Below, piece by piece: positions 6,413-14,923 of a stretch of 30,519 nt of DNA (positions are counted from its first letter, which is position 1; each line of letters begins with the position of its first letter). The notes beneath the pieces are model-generated. The model saw only the letters and a list, made by a program, of their open reading frames with translations. It was not told the origin of the DNA and searched no databases. Position numbers and translations under genes: made by a program. Source of the DNA: Spirochaetia bacterium (GTDB lineage Bacteria > Spirochaetota > Spirochaetia > Treponematales > Breznakiellaceae); NCBI GenBank assembly GCA_025997595.1, contig BNUU01000022.1:1-30519 (forward strand). The letters run 5' to 3'.

Positions 6413-6943
6413 TTACGGATACTGGGCAATGCTGCCGTAATACACAAGTTTGTCCAGGGGATGCCGCTGGAAATGCAGCTCCGATGGCGCGGCATCTGCG
6501 GCGGGGTAACCGGTGGGCAAAAATGCCACGGGAAACAGCTGTTCGGGAAGCTGAAACTGTTCCCGTACTTTGGCGGGATCAAAGTGCATCACCCAGGTGG
6601 TTCCCAAGCCGATATCTTCCGCCTGGAACATCATCTGGGTGGTAACGATGCTGGCATCCACCCAGCCTGAGTTTTCCTGGTCATATTTCCGTATCGATAC
6701 TTCAGTCTTATCATAACAAATCATAAACACCAGGGGCGCGCCGAAGCGGCAGCGGGTGACAATATCAACCTTGGCAAGGCCGGCAGCCTGGTCGATCACT
6801 AAAATTCGCTGGGGCTGCCGGTTATGTGCCGTTGGGGCGTTCTGCGCCGCCGCCAAAATCAGATCCAGTTTTTCCTTGTCCACCGGCTTGTCGAGAAATT
6901 TTCTAACAGAATACCGCTTCGCTGCCAATTCTTTAAAATCCAT
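6413..6943 (-). CDS. Nitroreductase-family FMN protein
   Basis: Flavin-dependent oxidoreductase of the nitroreductase superfamily (176 aa); the natural substrate cannot be read from sequence. The N-terminal signature AAKRYSVRKFLDKPVDKEKLDLIL is followed by APTAHNRQPQRILVI (FMN phosphate/ribityl site), and GLGTTWVMHF lies in the second FMN loop. The start follows an AAGGAG ribosome site and lies one base after the hflX stop (TGATATG), so translation is coupled to HflX. The open frame continues upstream inside hflX, but those residues look nothing like the family. The length is at the short end for this superfamily but complete. Confidence 0.88.
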   Translation of the reverse strand: MDFKELAAKRYSVRKFLDKPVDKEKLDLILAAAQNAPTAHNRQPQRILVIDQAAGLAKVDIVTRCRFGAPLVFMICYDKTEVSIRKYDQENSGWVDASIVTTQMMFQAEDIGLGTTWVMHFDPAKVREQFQLPEQLFPVAFLPTGYPAADAAPSELHFQRHPLDKLVYYGSIAQYP

Positions 6944-6944
6944 A

Positions 6945-8294
6945 TCAAATCTCCTTAACGATGTATTCCCGCAGCTGTCCGGCGGTTTTCTCGTCCACCC
7001 GGGCTTCGACAGTAATACTATCATTTTCATAGTTTCTTGAAAGGACCTGTCCGCTGCGGTGAAGCAGGCTTGCAAGATCGGTACGATCCGGGGGGAAACG
7101 GAAACGGCGGGCGCCGCCGGAACATCCTGCGAAGTTCCCCTGGGAGAGGAGTTCTTCCATTTTGGCGGTGAGTTCCGCAAGGCCCCGGCGGTCCACGGCG
7201 GAAACGGGGATGCTGCCGGGATAGCGGGCCATAAGGGCCTCCAGTGCCTCGGGTGAAGAAATACGGTCGATCTTGTTCAGCACGGTGATCATGGGAACCT
7301 TGCCCGCCCCCAATTCACCCAAAACCGAAAGGGTAGTTTCGTGGAATTTTTCTGCATCCGGATCAGATACATCAAGGACATTGATCAGGATGTCTGCGAG
7401 GCTCGCCTCCTCAAGGGTGGAGTGAAAGGCTTCTATCAGCGAGTGGGGCAGCCGGCGGATAAAGCCGACGGTGTCCACCAGCAGCACCGGGAGGCCCTTC
7501 CGCAGCTCGTAACGGCGGGAGGCGGCGTCCAGGGTGGCAAAGAGCTTGTCCTCCGCCAGAAGATTTGCCCCGGTAAGGGCGTTCATCAGGGAAGATTTGC
7601 CGGCGTTGGTATAACCCACCAGGGCGCAGAGGGGGATACCCTGGCGCTCCCGCTGCTTCCGCTGGACCATGCGCCGGCGGCGGACATCCTCCAACTCCTG
7701 TTCCAGCCGGTGAATCCGCTGCTCCACCAGGCGGCGATCCGTTTCCAGCCGGGTCTCCCCGGCGCCCTTGTTGCCGTAGCGGCCGCCCCGCTGACGGCTC
7801 AGGTCGATGTATTTGTGGCTCAGCCGGGGGAGGGAGTAGTTCAGCTCCGCAAGATGCACCTGGAGTTCCGCCTCACGGGTCGCCGCCCGGTCCGCAAAGA
7901 TACGGATGATCAGCTCCTGCCGGTCCACCGCGGAAATTCCCGACAGTTTTTCCCAGTTCCGCTGCTGGGAAGGGTTGGGGTTCCAGTCAAAAATGAAACA
8001 ATCCGCCTCAAGCTCGGCGGCCCGGTCGGCCAGTTCCTGGACCTTCCCGGTCCCCATGCCGAATTTCGGCGCATGCTCCCGGACGGTCACGATTTCCTGG
8101 GCCGCAATCTCCAGGCCCAGGGTCTTTACCAGCCCTGCGAGTTCACGGGCGACGGAGGCGGCCTCTTCCTTCCCGGCGACGCCGCTTCCGGAGGGGACCC
8201 CCGGCTTACCGCCCCGGCGGCACATTCCCGTCTCCAGCAAACTGACCAGAAAGGCCCGCTTCGGCTTTTCCGCTGTCTCGTGGATTTTTACCAT
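6945..8294 (-). CDS. hflX: GTPase HflX
   Basis: Ribosome-associated GTPase (449 aa) that binds 50S subunits and can split stalled or heat-damaged ribosomes. The N-terminal HflX domain (about 45-200) has the Gly-rich nucleotide-binding stretch KFGMGTGKVQEL and the RQRGGRYGNKGAGETRLE hallmark before the long helices. G domain: G1 GYTNAGKSS at 227-235, G3 DTVG at 274-277, G4 NKID at 340-343. An N-terminal tail of about 40 residues looks variable. It is transcribed away from a small plus-strand gene across a 39-base gap and is followed by the coupled nitroreductase. Confidence 0.94.
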   Translation of the reverse strand: MVKIHETAEKPKRAFLVSLLETGMCRRGGKPGVPSGSGVAGKEEAASVARELAGLVKTLGLEIAAQEIVTVREHAPKFGMGTGKVQELADRAAELEADCFIFDWNPNPSQQRNWEKLSGISAVDRQELIIRIFADRAATREAELQVHLAELNYSLPRLSHKYIDLSRQRGGRYGNKGAGETRLETDRRLVEQRIHRLEQELEDVRRRRMVQRKQRERQGIPLCALVGYTNAGKSSLMNALTGANLLAEDKLFATLDAASRRYELRKGLPVLLVDTVGFIRRLPHSLIEAFHSTLEEASLADILINVLDVSDPDAEKFHETTLSVLGELGAGKVPMITVLNKIDRISSPEALEALMARYPGSIPVSAVDRRGLAELTAKMEELLSQGNFAGCSGGARRFRFPPDRTDLASLLHRSGQVLSRNYENDSITVEARVDEKTAGQLREYIVKEI

Positions 8295-8333
8295 GGTAAA
8301 AAGATAGGTTTTAATCTAGACTGTGTCTATATT

Positions 8334-8561
8334 ATGCTTGTAGAACTATCCGGACAGGGCCTGCCCATACTTTCCCGGCCCTTCCGCTTTGCGTCAAATC
8401 AGCGCCCCAAAATCCTCAAAGTCCCGGAGGACGATGTCATTCAGGAACGTGATGGGGTTCATTTTATTAACGACAGTGTTTTTAAACCCGACAGGGATGT
8501 GGAAAAAAACCTGGACAGCAAATTTAAGGATTTGGTAGATTCGGTATTGATGAAGAGATAA
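8334..8561 (+). CDS. Small hypothetical protein (75 aa)
   Basis: A short open frame between the hflX start and the lipoprotein stop. The predicted product is soluble and charged, with no Cys, beginning MLVELSGQGLPILSRPFR and ending in a helix-like stretch (KNLDSKFKDLVDSVLMKR). I recognise no family. Support for a real gene is that it fills the gap exactly, starts with ATG, uses ordinary codons and has a bacterial-looking sequence. Against it, no clear Shine-Dalgarno precedes the ATG. TATATT lies immediately upstream, and an inverted repeat AGAC-TGT-GTCT sits in the shared divergent promoter region. Confidence 0.5.
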   Translation: MLVELSGQGLPILSRPFRFASNQRPKILKVPEDDVIQERDGVHFINDSVFKPDRDVEKNLDSKFKDLVDSVLMKR

Positions 8562-8572
8562 AACGGATTATT

Positions 8573-9085
8573 TTATGGGATTGTAACCCTTACTGTGTTT
8601 GTAGCCCCGTCATAATTATACGAAGAGGATACATCAAAACCTTCCGTTGTTTTTACACTGAAAACAGGGGAACTGGTAAAAATATAATACAGGGTGGCGC
8701 CAGCTTCACCACTCGAAATAGTTAAAGGTTCGTTAGCAGTATCAATATAATTATTTGCCGTTATTTTTAATTCCTTCGAAGTCAAATTCAATACGGATAA
8801 TTTATAAGAAACTGTATCCACAAATTGCCCTTCGGAAAAGGAATCTACAGCGAATTGGACACGATTGGGCTTTTCAGTAAAAAAGTTGTTTTTTACCGTA
8901 TCGGCGCCGCGCCGTTCAACTGACCTGCTTTGCCCGGCCGGTATGATAATTTGTATGTTTCTTTCATCGATTACGGTAACAGAATAACTTGAGTTGTTGG
9001 CGATAGATGAAAAATTATGCCCGTGATCAGCCTCACAGGAAATTAACGCAAGAAGCATTGCAAGTAAAACAGCCGTTTTCTTCAT
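8573..9085 (-). CDS. Predicted lipoprotein of unknown function
   Basis: 170-residue exported protein. The signal peptide is MKKTAVLLAMLLALIS, followed by Cys17 in a short spirochaete-type lipobox (LISC), so it is probably lipid-anchored in the inner or outer membrane. The mature part is rich in Ser, Thr, Asn and beta-branched residues and looks all-beta. I see no known domain or repeat. The gene is distinctly less GC-rich than its neighbours, which may mean recent acquisition or relaxed selection. A GGAGG site lies four bases before the ATG. It starts 19 bases after the LysM-M23 gene, so the two may be co-transcribed. Confidence 0.75.
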   Translation of the reverse strand: MKKTAVLLAMLLALISCEADHGHNFSSIANNSSYSVTVIDERNIQIIIPAGQSRSVERRGADTVKNNFFTEKPNRVQFAVDSFSEGQFVDTVSYKLSVLNLTSKELKITANNYIDTANEPLTISSGEAGATLYYIFTSSPVFSVKTTEGFDVSSSYNYDGATNTVRVTIP

Positions 9086-9104
9086 ATAACCTCCATGTTA
9101 ATAG

Positions 9105-10103
9105 CTACTTCATCAAACTTAAGGGAGACACGGTAACGCCGTTTTTGTAGACGGTAAAGTGGAGGTGGGGACCGGTGCTTTGGCCGGTGCTGCCCACGTC
9201 GCCGATCCGTTCGCCGGCGCCTACGTAGGCCCCGTACTTAACCCGGATGACGCTCATGTGAGCGTAGAGGGTACGGTAGCCGGAATGGTGGGAAACCACC
9301 ACGAAGTTACCGTATGCGTCATCCCAGCCGACGGTGGTGACGCGGCCCGGCATGGCCGATCGGATCGGTGTACCCGTGGGCGCCCCGACGTCGATGCCGG
9401 AGTGGAAATGCATGGCGCCGGAAATGGGGCTTCGCCGGCGGCCATAGGAGCTGGTGATACGTCTGCTGGATACGGGCCAGAGGAAAAGGTCGCCGTTGAT
9501 TTCCTGGCGTTCAACCCAGTCCAGCTTCGCGCCGGGTACAAACAGAACCGTCCCCGCATGTACGGTGTCGGAAAAAAGCTCATTCACCGTTTGGATGGCT
9601 TCCGGATCGGCGCTGTACTTTTCCGCAATCTGGCTGAGGGTATCGTTTTGTTTTACCGTGTAGAGGATGCCGTCCTGGTTCGGTATTTTTAGCGCCTGAC
9701 CGATTTGCAGGGTCCGGGCGTTTTTAATCGTGTTGAGGGATAGGAGGGTATCTTCGTTCAGGCCGAAATCCCGGGCCAGGCTGCCAATCATATCCCCCTT
9801 TTGGACCCGGTAAGAACCGGAAAGGAGCATCCGGGGTTTGGAAAAGGATTCCGGTTCGGGGATGCCCAGGTCCTGGGAATCATCATCCGCAAAGATGGAG
9901 TCCGACTCTTGTCTGACAAGGCTGGCCTCAACATAGTCCATACCGCCGATGCCGTTTTCTACGGCGTCTTCATTTTTTCCACCCAGGGGCAGGCTCATGG
10001 GGAGGGAAAAAACACCCAAAGAAGATATAAAATACACAAGGGATAGGATCATCCCCAGCCTGAGAAGGGCTCTGCTTTTCGAGAACCTATGGTCTTCCGA
10101 CAC
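9105..10103 (-). CDS. LysM-domain M23 metallopeptidase
   Basis: Envelope peptidoglycan hydrolase or its non-catalytic relative. An N-terminal membrane segment (LLRLGMILSLVYFISSLGVF) is followed by two LysM repeats (YRVQKGDMIGSLARDFGLNE and YTVKQNDTLSQIAEKYSADP) that bind glycan. The C-terminal lysostaphin-type domain has the Zn ligands HSGIDVG (HxxxD) and HLHF, with HMSV upstream, so it looks catalytically intact. I place the start at the GTG reading MSEDHRFSKS (332 aa). The TTG start further upstream overlaps the -10 box of a promoter and would lack a leader. A possible site GGGGT precedes the GTG. The role is cell-wall remodelling in the periplasm. Confidence 0.88.
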   Translation of the reverse strand: MSEDHRFSKSRALLRLGMILSLVYFISSLGVFSLPMSLPLGGKNEDAVENGIGGMDYVEASLVRQESDSIFADDDSQDLGIPEPESFSKPRMLLSGSYRVQKGDMIGSLARDFGLNEDTLLSLNTIKNARTLQIGQALKIPNQDGILYTVKQNDTLSQIAEKYSADPEAIQTVNELFSDTVHAGTVLFVPGAKLDWVERQEINGDLFLWPVSSRRITSSYGRRRSPISGAMHFHSGIDVGAPTGTPIRSAMPGRVTTVGWDDAYGNFVVVSHHSGYRTLYAHMSVIRVKYGAYVGAGERIGDVGSTGQSTGPHLHFTVYKNGVTVSPLSLMK

Positions 10104-10144
10104 CTGAATACCCCGGTAAAGTTTTTCTCGAGAAATCTTAAACA

Positions 10145-10153
10145 ATTATATCA
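10145..10153 (-). promoter_or_regulatory. Extended -10 promoter of the LysM-M23 gene
   Basis: TGATATAAT on the minus strand is a perfect TGn-TATAAT extended -10, which needs no strong -35. It supports the downstream GTG as the translation start. Confidence 0.55.
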
Positions 10154-10190
10154 TATATCGGTTTATCGGTTTTGACAATTAACAGTTTGA

Positions 10191-10802
10191 TTATCCTTCT
10201 TTTTCCTGTTCCAGCAGGATCAACTGGTCCCGGATCTCTGCGGCCCGTTCGTATTCCTCGGCGGCCACCGCCTGCTCAAGTTTCGTCTGCAGATCCCGCC
10301 GTTTGGCCCCCTGGGGCTTCGTCCCTGGGGGCGGCTGGGTTGGATATTCCAATTCTTTGGCAAATTCCCCCACATCCTCTATGACCAGATCCGCCGGGAT
10401 ACCCGCCTGCTCCACCACCAGGGGGGCAATAAAGACCGGGCATTTATGGCGCACCGCCAGGGCAAAGGCGTCGGAGGGGCGGGAATCCAGAACCAGGGGC
10501 CTTGCCTCAGAAAATTCCTTCCCCACAAGGAGGAGCCTGGCAAAAAACGTGTTGTTCCGGATTTCGTGGACCTCCACCCGGAACAGGATAAGGCCGGTAA
10601 GACGGGCCAGCTCAAGAAAAAGATCGCAGGTGAGGGGCCGCTTCACCTTAACATCCCCAAAACCGATGAGTATGGACTGGGCCTCAAGCTGGCCGACAAA
10701 AATGGGCACCACCGTGTCCGACCCCAGGGGCCGTAGCAGCACCGCGTTCCCCTGCTCCATCCGCGCCACCGTCCATATTTCAGCTTCCAGCATATCTTCC
10801 AT
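10191..10802 (-). CDS. DUF151 (bifunctional nuclease-like) protein with C-terminal UVR motif
   Basis: 203 residues. Residues 5-140 form the DUF151/BFN domain: a beta-rich N-terminus (VLLRPLGSDTVVPIFVGQLEA), then the signature LVLDSRPSDAFALAVRHKCPVFI. The C-terminal 35 residues form a UvrB/UvrC-interaction motif (LQTKLEQAVAAEEYERAAEIRDQL). In plants BFN1 has nuclease activity; in bacteria the domain is of uncertain function, and the UVR helix pair suggests protein interaction in DNA repair or protein quality control. It starts 22 bases after the polyprenyl synthase stop, so they are likely co-transcribed, and stops just before the promoter of the LysM-M23 gene. Confidence 0.87.
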   Translation of the reverse strand: MEDMLEAEIWTVARMEQGNAVLLRPLGSDTVVPIFVGQLEAQSILIGFGDVKVKRPLTCDLFLELARLTGLILFRVEVHEIRNNTFFARLLLVGKEFSEARPLVLDSRPSDAFALAVRHKCPVFIAPLVVEQAGIPADLVIEDVGEFAKELEYPTQPPPGTKPQGAKRRDLQTKLEQAVAAEEYERAAEIRDQLILLEQEKEG

Positions 10803-10824
10803 TTGATTCCTTCCCTTATTTCAC

Positions 10825-11928
10825 CTAACTGATTGAACCGATGAGTCCCGCAAGCAAACCCCGCCCCTCTTCCCGCAGGAAAAACCCGGCGACGGAAGGC
10901 GTCGCAAATACCTCAGCCGCTTCCCGGATCAGGGCAAGCCCCTTCTCGCGGGCCTCTTCCAGGACACCGGCGGCCTCCAGCGCCTTGATCAACTCCTCCG
11001 CCTCCGGGACCCCGGTTCCCCCGAGGCGGGCGGCGGCAAAACAGCGGCCGACCAGGGCCCTTGCATCGGGGCGGCGGTGCAGATAGAGCAGCACCGGGAG
11101 GCTCTTCTTCCCTTCCACCACATCGTCCCCCCGCTTCTTGCCGGGAAGCCCGGTGGTCAGGTTCTTTACATCATCCAGAATCTGAAAACCGACCCCCAGT
11201 TTTTCCGCGGCGCCGCCCAAGACTTCCGCCAAAGAGGGGGTTCCCGCAAACCGGGCGGCATTGGCGGCATTGGGGACAGAGCTCGCGCCGGAACCAAGCT
11301 TCCCCACCGCAACCGCCGCGCCCAGCACGGCGGCAAACCGTGCCAGGCACCCGGTTTTAAGGCCGCACATGGTGTAGTATTCTTCGATGCCCGGCAGGGA
11401 GGAAAAATCCCGGTGCCAGCGGATATCCATGGCCTGCCCCAGGTGGAGCCGCCGCATGTATTCCCCCCAAACCGAGCGGATGTGTTCCTTTTGTTCGATA
11501 GGGGCGGACCAGCCGTCGATGCAGGCCAGGGGGAGGAAGTACAGGAATGCGCCGCCGTTGATGGCGGTATCAATGCCGTACAAAAGGTGAACCGCGGGCT
11601 TCCCCCGGCGCTCATCGGAATTGTCTTCGATATCGTCATGGATGAGGCTGGCGTTGTGGCAGAATTCCACCAGGGGCGTCAGGGGCAGGGCCGCGTCTCC
11701 GCCGCCCAGGGTTTCACAGATCAGGGTCATCAGCAGGGGCCGCCAGCGTTTGCCCCCCCGGCTTAACAGATCCCAGCCGGATTGGGTGAGGGATTCCAGC
11801 AGTTCCGGGGAAACCTTGTCCCGGAGCCCCGGAAAGACCTTGGCCCCCCAGGATGCATCGGGGTGTTCGGGCAGCCAGCGGCCCAATTCGGCTTCAATCT
11901 TTTCGATTCTCCGGGTATACTCATCCAT
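10825..11928 (-). CDS. Polyprenyl diphosphate synthase (trans-isoprenyl)
   Basis: Chain-elongating prenyltransferase (367 aa) that condenses isopentenyl units onto an allylic diphosphate. The first Asp-rich motif is DDIED in LIHDDIEDNSDERRGKP, and the second is DDVKN in FQILDDVKN, followed by KRGDDVVEGKKSLPVL. Residues before the first motif fall in a region of small and aromatic side chains that sets chain length, but I cannot predict the length. An Ala/Gly-rich insertion separates the two halves (about 200-225). It is transcribed away from rlmE over a 58-base gap. Farnesyl or geranylgeranyl synthase is possible, though the N-terminus looks more like the long-chain family. Confidence 0.88.
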   Translation of the reverse strand: MDEYTRRIEKIEAELGRWLPEHPDASWGAKVFPGLRDKVSPELLESLTQSGWDLLSRGGKRWRPLLMTLICETLGGGDAALPLTPLVEFCHNASLIHDDIEDNSDERRGKPAVHLLYGIDTAINGGAFLYFLPLACIDGWSAPIEQKEHIRSVWGEYMRRLHLGQAMDIRWHRDFSSLPGIEEYYTMCGLKTGCLARFAAVLGAAVAVGKLGSGASSVPNAANAARFAGTPSLAEVLGGAAEKLGVGFQILDDVKNLTTGLPGKKRGDDVVEGKKSLPVLLYLHRRPDARALVGRCFAAARLGGTGVPEAEELIKALEAAGVLEEAREKGLALIREAAEVFATPSVAGFFLREEGRGLLAGLIGSIS

Positions 11929-11986
11929 AGGTAAATATTATATTACAAACCATGCCTTGGTAAAAGGTGCGGCAGGGGCTTGCGGA

Positions 11987-12610
11987 ATGGCACATTATGA
12001 AAAATTGGATCACTGGTCCCTGAAGGCCCAAAAAGAAGGCTACCCCGCCCGTTCGGTGTATAAGCTCAAAGAGATGGATGAAAAATTCGGCCTTTTGCCT
12101 GCGGGCCGGGCCGGGGGCAATCCCTTTCGGGTCCTGGACCTGGGGGCCGCGCCGGGGAGCTGGAGCCTCTACGCCCTGCGCAAGCTGGGGAGCGGCCTCT
12201 TTCTTTCCGCGGCGGACCTTTCCCCCCTCTCCCGCCAGTACGACAAGGGCCTTTTCGGCGGTGACAAGGTCTTTTTCATCCAGGGTGATATCACGGCGGC
12301 GGAAACCCGTGAGGCCCTCCTGGCCCGCGGCCCCTACCGGCTCCTGATGAGCGACGCCGCCCCCGCCACCACCGGGAACCGCTCGGTGGACACCCTCCGC
12401 TCCCTGGAACTGGCGGAAGTGGCGCTGGATTACGCAGAGGCCGCCCTGGAAAAAGGGGGCAATCTGGTGGTAAAGGTTTTCCAGGGCGGGGACACCGCGG
12501 AGATCCTCAAACGCATCCGGGAGCTTTTCAAAACCGGGAAAAGTTTTAAGCCCGCCGCCTGCCGCAGCGAATCATTTGAAACCTACTATTTGGGACTGGA
12601 TAGAAGATAA
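11987..12610 (+). CDS. rlmE: 23S rRNA 2'-O-methyltransferase RlmE (FtsJ/RrmJ)
   Basis: SAM-dependent methyltransferase (207 aa), expected to modify the A-loop uridine of 23S rRNA (U2552 in E. coli). The SAM loop is VLDLGAAPGSWSLYAL. The K-D-K-E tetrad is visible: Lys in RSVYKLKEMDEKF, Asp in LLMSDAAPATTGN, Lys in NLVVKVFQGGD and Glu in SESFETYYLG. The ATG was chosen because MAHYEKLDHWSLKAQKEGYPARSVYKL matches the family N-terminus, while the open frame further upstream is antisense to the prenyl synthase gene. The length is normal. The Shine-Dalgarno is weak. Confidence 0.93.
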   Translation: MAHYEKLDHWSLKAQKEGYPARSVYKLKEMDEKFGLLPAGRAGGNPFRVLDLGAAPGSWSLYALRKLGSGLFLSAADLSPLSRQYDKGLFGGDKVFFIQGDITAAETREALLARGPYRLLMSDAAPATTGNRSVDTLRSLELAEVALDYAEAALEKGGNLVVKVFQGGDTAEILKRIRELFKTGKSFKPAACRSESFETYYLGLDRR

Positions 12611-12669
12611 ACTATCACCCGGTTGTTCGCCATTGACCAAGCTCCCACGGGTCGGGATAATACTATTAC

Positions 12670-14286
12670 ATGAATAAGTTTATTTTTATCTCAGGGGGAG
12701 TTTGTTCCAGTTTGGGGAAAGGGGTGGCCGCTTCTTCCCTGGGGGCCTTGCTGGAAAGCCGGGGCTTGAATGTCCGCATGGTCAAGTGCGATCCCTACAT
12801 CAATGTGGATGCGGGAACCATGAGTCCCTACCAGCACGGCGAGGTGTACGTTACCGACGACGGGGCCGAGACGGATCTGGATCTGGGGAACTATGCCCGT
12901 TTTACCGGCAGCCCACTTTCACGGGCCAATTCGATTACCACCGGACAGGTTTACGATGCGGTGATCCGCAAGGAGCGGGAAGGGCGCTTTCTGGGCCGCT
13001 GCGTTCAGGTTATCCCCCACATCACCGACGAGATCAAAAGCCGGATTCTGGCGGTTGCCAGGGAGGACCCCGACAACGATGTGGTGATCGTGGAGATCGG
13101 CGGCACCGTGGGGGATATCGAGTCCATCCCCTTCCTTGAAGCGGCCCGTCAGCTTATTCATGAATTGGGACGGATCAACGCCCTTTCGGTCCACCTCACC
13201 CTGATCCCCGAGGTTGCCGGTGGGGAACTCAAGACCAAGCCCACCCAGCATTCGGTCAAGGCCATGCAGGAGATGGGGATTCAGCCTGATGTACTGATTT
13301 GCCGCGCCCCGGTGGTACTGGACGAGAGCACCCGCCGCAAAATCGCCCTTTTTACCAATGTGGAAAGCGATGCGGTTTTTACTTCCTACGATGTGGATAC
13401 CACGATCTACGAAATTCCTATCATTTTCTTTAACCAGAAGCTGGATCAGGTTGTTTTAAAGAAAATGGGGGTGGAAAGCCGCCATGCAAAGCTGAATGCC
13501 TGGTCTGCCATGATGGAGCGTTTCGCCAGGCGCAAGGGTAAGGTGCGGATCGGCATCGTGGGCAAGTACATGGAACTCCACGACGCCTATAAATCGGTCT
13601 ACGAGGCCCTGTTCCATGCGGGACTGGAATGCGCCGTAGAGGTGGAACTGGTCAAAATCGACTCCTCCCGGCTGGAAGAGACCGAGAATGTTGAAACGGT
13701 TCTTAATGGGGAAGAAAAGATAGATGGCATCCTGGTGCCCGGCGGCTTCGGCCAGCGGGGGATCAACGGCATGGTCAAGGCGGCGGCCTGGGCCCGGACC
13801 AACAAAGTGCCCTATTTTGGCATTTGCCTGGGGATGCAGATCATGGTGATCGACTGGGGCCGGAATGTGCTGGGCTGGGAGGACGCGGATTCCACCGAGT
13901 TCAACCAGGATTCCAAACACCCGGTAATCTCTTTATTGGAAGAGCAGGTTGATGTGAAAAACTACGGGGGAACCATGCGGCTGGGAAAAAGTGAAACCGT
14001 GGCGGAACCGGGGACCCGCATACTGGCCGCTTATAAAGAAAAAAACATCTGGGAGCGCCACCGGCACCGCTACGAATTTTCAAACAAGTACCGCACGGAA
14101 ATGACCGGTTCGGGCCTCAAAATCGCCGCCCTTACCCCCGATGGGAGCCTGGTGGAATGTGTGGAATGGCCGGACCATCCCTGGGGCCTGGGGGTCCAGT
14201 TTCATCCGGAGTTCAAATCCAAGCCCACCGCCGCCAGCCCCCTGTTCCGGGATTTTATTGCCGCCGCGAGGGATCAAAAGAAGTGA
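12670..14286 (+). CDS. pyrG: CTP synthase
   Basis: Aminates UTP to CTP with ATP and glutamine (EC 6.3.4.2). The 538-residue length is standard. The N-terminal amidoligase domain has the P-loop GGVCSSLGKGVAASSLG at 9-25 and the CTP/UTP sites (DPYINVDAGTMSP, EIGGTVGDIES). The C-terminal class-I glutaminase has the nucleophile Cys386 in FGICLGMQ and the His512/Glu514 pair in FHPEFKSKP. No clear Shine-Dalgarno precedes the ATG; a small inverted repeat (TCCC-acgggtc-GGGA) lies about 20 bases upstream. Its stop overlaps the GTG start of lptC, an unusual pairing of nucleotide synthesis with envelope transport. Confidence 0.97.
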   Translation: MNKFIFISGGVCSSLGKGVAASSLGALLESRGLNVRMVKCDPYINVDAGTMSPYQHGEVYVTDDGAETDLDLGNYARFTGSPLSRANSITTGQVYDAVIRKEREGRFLGRCVQVIPHITDEIKSRILAVAREDPDNDVVIVEIGGTVGDIESIPFLEAARQLIHELGRINALSVHLTLIPEVAGGELKTKPTQHSVKAMQEMGIQPDVLICRAPVVLDESTRRKIALFTNVESDAVFTSYDVDTTIYEIPIIFFNQKLDQVVLKKMGVESRHAKLNAWSAMMERFARRKGKVRIGIVGKYMELHDAYKSVYEALFHAGLECAVEVELVKIDSSRLEETENVETVLNGEEKIDGILVPGGFGQRGINGMVKAAAWARTNKVPYFGICLGMQIMVIDWGRNVLGWEDADSTEFNQDSKHPVISLLEEQVDVKNYGGTMRLGKSETVAEPGTRILAAYKEKNIWERHRHRYEFSNKYRTEMTGSGLKIAALTPDGSLVECVEWPDHPWGLGVQFHPEFKSKPTAASPLFRDFIAAARDQKK

Positions 14287-14921
14287 AACTCCGGAAAACC
14301 CTCCTCACCCTTCCGGTATTCCTCATCATGTGCGCCTGTTCCTTTGACTATGGTGATGACTCCGATACGAACAGCGGGCTGCCCGACATTGTGATGACCG
14401 ATGTGGAGTATGTCCGGGTGAGGGGCGGGGACCCGCAGGTGCGGTTCAAGGCGGAATTGGCGGAACGGTACGAGGCGAAGCAGGTCATGGAACTGCGGGA
14501 TTTTGTTTTTGAGCAGTTTGATCATCATGGGGCGGAAGTGAACGCCATGGGCCATGCGGGAACCGCCCACGTGGAGCTTGATTCGGGAAACATCAATTTA
14601 CGAAACGGGGTCAGTATCGTTGTCGATTCCGAGGACGTGACCATTGAAACGGGAAAACTCGACTGGAAGGACAAGGAGCGGGTCCTTTCCAGCGGTACGG
14701 AAGACGAGGTGAAGATCCTCCGGGAAAACGGGACCAGTTTCTTCGGCCGGGGTTTTACCGCCAACGCCCGGAGCCGGACCTGGGAATTTGCCGGGGGCGT
14801 CGGGGGTACCTACATCCACGATGACGATGAGGAACCGGTGGCTGAGGAACCGGCGGTTGAGGAACCGGCGGCTGAGGACCAAAAGGCTGCTCCGGATATC
14901 GCTGCCGAGGCCGATGCGTGA
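14283..14921 (+). CDS. lptC: LptC-like lipoprotein of an Lpt transport system
   Basis: 212-residue envelope protein related to LptC, which hands lipid from the LptBFG transporter to periplasmic LptA. It starts with GTG in a GTGA overlap with pyrG. The signal peptide VKLRKTLLTLPVFLIM precedes a lipobox-like CAC (Cys17 or Cys19), so it is probably lipid-anchored rather than membrane-spanning as in E. coli. The central part (about 30-180) alternates short beta-strands as in the LptC/OstA fold (IVMTDVEYVRV, VRFKAELAERYE, HVELDSGNINLRNGVSIVV, TIETGKLDWKDKERVLSS). The tail is an acidic low-complexity repeat of the type AEEPAVEEPA. Many treponemes lack LPS, so the cargo may be another glycolipid. 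lptA follows, with its frame entered by another GTGA overlap. Confidence 0.78.
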   Translation: MKLRKTLLTLPVFLIMCACSFDYGDDSDTNSGLPDIVMTDVEYVRVRGGDPQVRFKAELAERYEAKQVMELRDFVFEQFDHHGAEVNAMGHAGTAHVELDSGNINLRNGVSIVVDSEDVTIETGKLDWKDKERVLSSGTEDEVKILRENGTSFFGRGFTANARSRTWEFAGGVGGTYIHDDDEEPVAEEPAVEEPAAEDQKAAPDIAAEADA

Positions 14922-14923
14922 CA

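Noticed and set aside
6944..7180. 79-codon N-terminal extension of the nitroreductase.
   Set aside because: It is out-of-frame hflX sequence. A good ribosome site and the family N-terminus mark the internal ATG as the start.
7341..8333. Long plus-strand open frame antisense to hflX.
   Set aside because: It is the mirror of GC-rich hflX codons. HflX motifs on the minus strand are complete. Only the part after 8334 lies outside hflX and is listed as a small gene.
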